The notes below the pieces were generated by a model. The model was not told where the DNA came from. It worked only from the letters and a program-made list of their open reading frames with translations, and searched no databases. Position numbers and translations under genes: made by a program. Below are positions 12,786-15,974 of a stretch of 15,974 bases of DNA, in pieces; positions within the stretch are counted from its first letter, which is position 1, and the number at the start of each line of letters is the position of its first letter. The DNA is from Deltaproteobacteria bacterium (GTDB lineage: Bacteria; Desulfobacterota; Syntrophobacteria; BM002). The DNA lies in assembly GCA_017861095.1 (NCBI GenBank), contig JAGFXI010000009.1, positions 1-15,974 of the forward strand, given 5' to 3'.

Positions 12786-12814
12786 GCCTAACGGCGCGTC
12801 AGTTGTCCTTGGTC

Positions 12815-12849
12815 CATGGCATAGGGCATGGAGCGGGGGGCAGGGGGCG
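12815..12849. repeat. 7-bp tandem repeat tract overlapping a ribosome binding site
   Basis: Five degenerate 7-bp units such as TAGGGCA and GGGGGCA. The next bases form GGAGG, the ribosome binding site of the thioesterase gene. Confidence 0.55.
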
Positions 12850-12857
12850 GAGGAATC

Positions 12858-13349
12858 ATGCACAATCGCCCGGAGGAAAACCAGGAAACGGTGGCGGCGT
12901 GGGAGCTCACCGAGCTCCAGAAACGGGGCATCGAGGCGAGGGTCGAGAAAAACCCGGTGCTCACCTTCATGGGGATTGAGGTTCTGGAGATTCGCCCGGG
13001 TGAGGCAACCGTCCTGCTCCGCCATCGGGAGGACTTTCACAACTCTCTCGGGCAGGTCCAGGGGGGCGTCGTCGCTGTCGTTGCCGATGTTGCTGGCGGC
13101 GTCTCCCTCTACTCCGTTCTCCCGGATCCACGGGAGTTCGCCATTCCGACCATCGAGTTCAAGCTGAACTTTCTCCGTCCTGCGGGAGCGGAGGATCTGC
13201 TCGCCCGGGGGCGACTGGTCTACCGGGGTCGACAGGTGGCTGTCTGCCAGGTGGACGTATCGGACAGATCGGGAAGGCATCTGGCGACAGGGCTCTTCAC
13301 GTACATGGTCAAACCTACTGAAAAATGCACAGGGGTTTTCTCGGTATGA
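12858..13349 (+). CDS. PaaI-like hotdog-fold thioesterase
   Basis: A 163-residue hotdog-fold protein of the PaaI/YbgC-like acyl-CoA thioesterase group, which hydrolyses acyl- or aryl-CoA thioesters in the cytoplasm. The core reads HNSLGQVQGGVVAVVADVAGG, with N62 and D77 at the positions of the family's catalytic Asn and Asp/Glu; the usual His of the HGG motif is Gln (Q68). IEFKLNFLRPA and a beta-rich C-terminus complete the fold. About 30 extra N-terminal residues are charged and helical. ATG 12858 has GGAGG about 4 nt upstream; an earlier in-frame start at 12828 lies in repeat sequence. The stop TGA overlaps the selB ATG as ATGA (13346-13349), so translation is probably coupled. Substrate unknown. 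Confidence 0.85.
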   Translation: MHNRPEENQETVAAWELTELQKRGIEARVEKNPVLTFMGIEVLEIRPGEATVLLRHREDFHNSLGQVQGGVVAVVADVAGGVSLYSVLPDPREFAIPTIEFKLNFLRPAGAEDLLARGRLVYRGRQVAVCQVDVSDRSGRHLATGLFTYMVKPTEKCTGVFSV

Positions 13350-15265
13350 AGCAGATCATCCTGGGAACGGCAGGGCACATCGACCACGGTAAGACGACGC
13401 TCGTCAAGGCGCTCACCGGCATCGACACGGATCGACTCAAGGAAGAGAAAGAGAGGGGCATCACCATTGAATTGGGTTTCGCCCATCTCCGACTCCCCGA
13501 CGGGCAGCTCGTCGGTATCGTCGACGTTCCCGGGCACGAGCGCTTCGTTCGCCACATGGTCGCGGGTGCCACCGGGGTGGATCTGGTGGCGCTGGTCGTG
13601 GCGGCAGACGAAGGGGTGATGCCACAGACGCGGGAGCACGTGGAGATCTGCGAGCTCCTTCGGGTCAAACAGGGACTGGTGGCGCTCACCAAGATCGACA
13701 TGGTGGATGATCCCGACTGGCTGGACCTGGTCAAGGAGGATATCAGAGAGTTTCTCGAGGGGACCTTTTTGATGTCGGCGCCTATTATTCCAGTCTCGGC
13801 GGTGAGCGGCCAGGGCATTGCGGAGTTGGTGGCCGAGATTCAGCGCCTCTGTCAGTCGGTAGAGGCAAGGTCCACGAGCGCTGATTTTCGCCTTCCCATC
13901 GACCGGGTCTTCACCATAAAGGGGTTCGGCACCGTGGTCACCGGCACCGCTACCGCCGGAAAGGTGCGCACGGGCGATACGCTCGTCGTCTATCCCCAGG
14001 AGATCCGGGCAAAGGTGCGGGGCCTCCAGGTTCATGGGGAAGAAGTGGACGAGGCGATGAGCGGACAGCGGACGGCCATCAACCTCCAGGGGATCGAGAA
14101 GGCCGCCGTGGAGCGCGGTAACGTCCTGGCTGCCCCGGACAGCCTCATCCCGTCCCGCCTGGTGGATGTCCGGCTCCAACATCTCGAAAGCTCACCTCGC
14201 CCCCTCAAGCATCGGGCCAAGGTGCGCTTCCACACCGGGACCTGCGAGATCATGGCAAGCCTCAACCTCCTCGATGCTGAGGAGCTCGCTCCCGGCTCCA
14301 GCGGCTATGCTCAGCTCCGTTTGGAGGAGCCGGTAGTGGTTCGGCGGGGTGACCGGTTCGTGCTCCGAAGCTACTCACCCCTCCGGACCCTCGGCGGGGG
14401 CCAGGTGCTGCATCCGGCGCCCGTGAAGCGCAAGCGCATGGCGGCTTCCACCCTGGCGGTGCTGACGGTGCTCGAGAAGGGCGAACCCGTGGAGTTGGTG
14501 CGGGTACATCTCGAGGATGCAGGCGTTGCCGGGATCAAGGAGGATGACCTCGCCATTCGCACCAATATTTCCGACAAGCAACTCGCCCGCGTACTCCAGG
14601 ATCTCAGCAGCCGCGGCGGGGCGGTGCAGTTCGACCGGGAGGGTCGGAGATTCGCAGACAGCCGGATCCTCAAAAAGCTCACTGATCTTGTCAAGGGGCA
14701 ACTCGAGGATTTCCACCAGCGCGAGCCTCTCAGGTCAGGCATGAGCAAGGAGGAGCTCTTCGGCCGCATGCCCGGTGGGGTGGACGGCAAGCTCTTCACC
14801 GAGCTCCTCCAGGGGTTGATCCGCCAGGGCCAGGTAGTCCAGGAAAAGGATCTGGTCCGGCTCGCTTCGCACCAGGTGGCGCTGGCAGCGGATCAGGAGA
14901 AGCTCAGGGAGGAGATCGAGGGTATCTACCGGCAGGCCGGCCTGCAGCCCCCTTTCTTCCGGGAAGTGGCTCAATCCCTCGGGGTGCCGGAAGCCCTCTC
15001 TCGTCAACTCCTCGCCTGGATGCTGGAACAGGGCATGCTGGTCAAGATAAAGGAGGACATGTACTTTCACGGCGGGGCGCTCGAGGACCTCAAGCGCCGC
15101 TTGCTGGACTTCTTTGCTGGCCACGAAGAGATATCGACCCCGCAGTTCAAGGACCTCACCCAGGCGACGAGGAAGTACACCATTCCGCTCCTCGAGTACC
15201 TGGACGCCACCCGCTTTACCATTCGGATCGGGGATGTGAGGCGGCTCAGGGAGGGTGGGAAATGA
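13346..15265 (+). CDS. selB: Selenocysteine-specific elongation factor SelB
   Basis: SelB delivers selenocysteyl-tRNA(Sec) to ribosomes at UGA codons followed by a SECIS hairpin. The 639-residue product has G1 G10-HIDHGKTT18, a switch region ERGITIELGF, G3 D60-VPGHE65 and G4 T115-KID118, then beta-barrel domains II and III (DRVFTIKGFGTVVTGT; RRGDRFVLRSYSPLRTLGGGQVLHP), and about 270 residues of C-terminal winged helices that bind SECIS RNA. Length and order are normal. The start is ATG 13346, overlapping the thioesterase stop by ATGA; the in-frame ATG 13325 would add seven non-conserved residues. It overlaps the convergent pyrD by 20 bp at the 3' end. selA, selC and selD are not in this window. 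Confidence 0.96.
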   Translation: MKQIILGTAGHIDHGKTTLVKALTGIDTDRLKEEKERGITIELGFAHLRLPDGQLVGIVDVPGHERFVRHMVAGATGVDLVALVVAADEGVMPQTREHVEICELLRVKQGLVALTKIDMVDDPDWLDLVKEDIREFLEGTFLMSAPIIPVSAVSGQGIAELVAEIQRLCQSVEARSTSADFRLPIDRVFTIKGFGTVVTGTATAGKVRTGDTLVVYPQEIRAKVRGLQVHGEEVDEAMSGQRTAINLQGIEKAAVERGNVLAAPDSLIPSRLVDVRLQHLESSPRPLKHRAKVRFHTGTCEIMASLNLLDAEELAPGSSGYAQLRLEEPVVVRRGDRFVLRSYSPLRTLGGGQVLHPAPVKRKRMAASTLAVLTVLEKGEPVELVRVHLEDAGVAGIKEDDLAIRTNISDKQLARVLQDLSSRGGAVQFDREGRRFADSRILKKLTDLVKGQLEDFHQREPLRSGMSKEELFGRMPGGVDGKLFTELLQGLIRQGQVVQEKDLVRLASHQVALAADQEKLREEIEGIYRQAGLQPPFFREVAQSLGVPEALSRQLLAWMLEQGMLVKIKEDMYFHGGALEDLKRRLLDFFAGHEEISTPQFKDLTQATRKYTIPLLEYLDATRFTIRIGDVRRLREGGK

Positions 15266-15974
15266 GCGTCCCGATCACCTGGTTGATGTCGACGAGGCCC
15301 TGGTCCCGGAGATAAGATTCCAGGCCGGCGATAATCTCCAGGGTGACCCGGGGATTGACGAAGTTGGCGGTGCCAACCTGGACCGCCTTCGCCCCGACGA
15401 TGAGAAACTCGAGGGCGTCTTCGGCAGAGGTGATGCCACCGAGGCCGATGACCGGGACCTTGACCGAGCCCACCACCTGCCAGACCTGCCTGAGGGCGAT
15501 GGGCTTGATCGCGGGGCCGGAAAGCCCCCCGATCACGGTTGAGAGCCGCGGTGTGCGGCTGGTGATGTCGACGGCCATCCCGGCAACGGTGTTGATGAGG
15601 GACAGGATGTCGGAGCCGGCGTCTTCCGCCGCCCTCGCGGTGACGGTGATATCGGTGACATTGGGTGTGAGTTTGGTGATGATCGGCAGCTTGGTTTGCC
15701 GCCGCACGACCCCCACCACCTGGTCGATCATGGCGGGCTCGCACCCGAAGACCATGCCGCCCGCCTTGACGTTGGGGCAGGAGATGTTGATCTCCAGGGC
15801 GGCGACCCCCTCCTGACCATCGAGGGCGGCGGCAAGCTCGCCGTACTCGTCCACCGTATTTCCAAAAATGTTCACCACCACGGGCACGGCCAGGGCCCGA
15901 AGCCCCGGGAGCTTCTCCTCCAGGAAGACCCGGAACCCGACATTCTGAAGACCGATGGAGTTCAGCATGCCCCC
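15246..15974 (-). CDS. pyrD: Dihydroorotate dehydrogenase, catalytic subunit (5' end outside window)
   Basis: Oxidises dihydroorotate to orotate in pyrimidine synthesis, with FMN. The 242 visible residues run from GGMLNSIGLQN to the stop; roughly 60 N-terminal residues lie beyond the window. Class 1 features: NISCPNV, with the active-site Cys that replaces Ser of class 2 enzymes; KLTPNV with a conserved Lys; NTVAGMAVD; GGLSGPAIKPIAL; and the FMN-phosphate strands IGLGGI and GTANF. The sequence suits the 1B type, which pairs with the iron-sulphur/FAD subunit PyrK and uses NAD. pyrK would be expected next to it upstream, outside the window, and cannot be checked. The last codons overlap the 3' end of selB. 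Confidence 0.93.
   Translation of the reverse strand, partial: GGMLNSIGLQNVGFRVFLEEKLPGLRALAVPVVVNIFGNTVDEYGELAAALDGQEGVAALEINISCPNVKAGGMVFGCEPAMIDQVVGVVRRQTKLPIITKLTPNVTDITVTARAAEDAGSDILSLINTVAGMAVDITSRTPRLSTVIGGLSGPAIKPIALRQVWQVVGSVKVPVIGLGGITSAEDALEFLIVGAKAVQVGTANFVNPRVTLEIIAGLESYLRDQGLVDINQVIGTLISHPP

Larger units (their letters stand above)
12735..12857. other. Heptamer-repeat gap before the thioesterase gene
   Basis: This 123-bp gap opens with GCAAGGGGCTT..GGCCCG, shared with the gap after the sensor kinase, then has two 7-bp-period tracts. The second tract runs into the thioesterase ribosome binding site. No promoter is evident. Confidence 0.5.

Noticed and set aside
12063..13280. Minus-strand open frame of 405 residues opposite the ATP-grasp and thioesterase genes
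   Set aside because: It spans two well-supported plus-strand genes and the repeat gap between them, and shows no domain pattern.
13346..15265. A selenoprotein gene or tRNA-Sec near selB
   Set aside because: No in-frame UGA followed by conserved coding sequence and no long tRNA-Sec-like fold was found in the window.

Overview
The window is a GC-rich, densely coded bacterial chromosome segment. It holds 13 supported protein genes (two cut by the window edges), one tRNA gene, and several intergenic gaps filled with short repeats. A lipoprotein MltA transglycosylase implies an outer membrane. Other clues are SelB (selenocysteine use), a class 1B-type PyrD, a short SahH, frequent GTG/TTG starts and a dCache_3 sensor kinase. 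This fits an uncultured Gram-negative lineage of the Desulfobacterota/Methylomirabilota/Nitrospirota kind. That placement is inference; no marker here fixes the phylum.

Layout: (1) 1-2416, plus strand: the 3' end of panD, a DUF502 membrane protein and S-adenosylhomocysteinase. (2) 2417-4076: a hairpin-rich gap, a minus-strand membrane-anchored PilZ protein with a visible promoter/operator and intrinsic terminator, and a palindrome-rich gap. (3) 4077-4544: tRNA-Leu(CAA), then copy 1 of a 220-bp element with terminal inverted repeats. (4) 4541-7810: aroQ (minus), then a VanZ-like protein and a large sensor kinase (plus). (5) 7811-9677: a gap made of degenerate tandem repeats, then mltA and a small helical protein as a minus-strand pair. 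(6) 9678-12734: a 570-bp divergent gap, an SF2 helicase-like protein, copy 2 of the 220-bp element in opposite orientation, and an ATP-grasp-like protein. (7) 12735-15974: a heptamer-repeat gap, a PaaI-like thioesterase translationally coupled to selB, and pyrD converging on selB with a 20-bp tail overlap.

Most genes are housekeeping: pantothenate, methyl cycle, shikimate, pyrimidine, cell wall and selenocysteine decoding. The unusual content is of two kinds. First, three enzyme-like proteins keep their fold but have lost signature residues: a histidine kinase whose N, G1 and G2 ATP-binding boxes are all replaced, an SF2 helicase-like protein with intact motifs I and II but altered motifs V and VI, and an ATP-grasp protein lacking the ExN metal motif. 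Second, there is a repeat layer: an inverted pair of MITE-like elements that touch gene ends, and a family of 7-bp-period tandem tracts in at least three separate gaps. I saw no CRISPR array, transposase, phage gene or recognisable defence operon.
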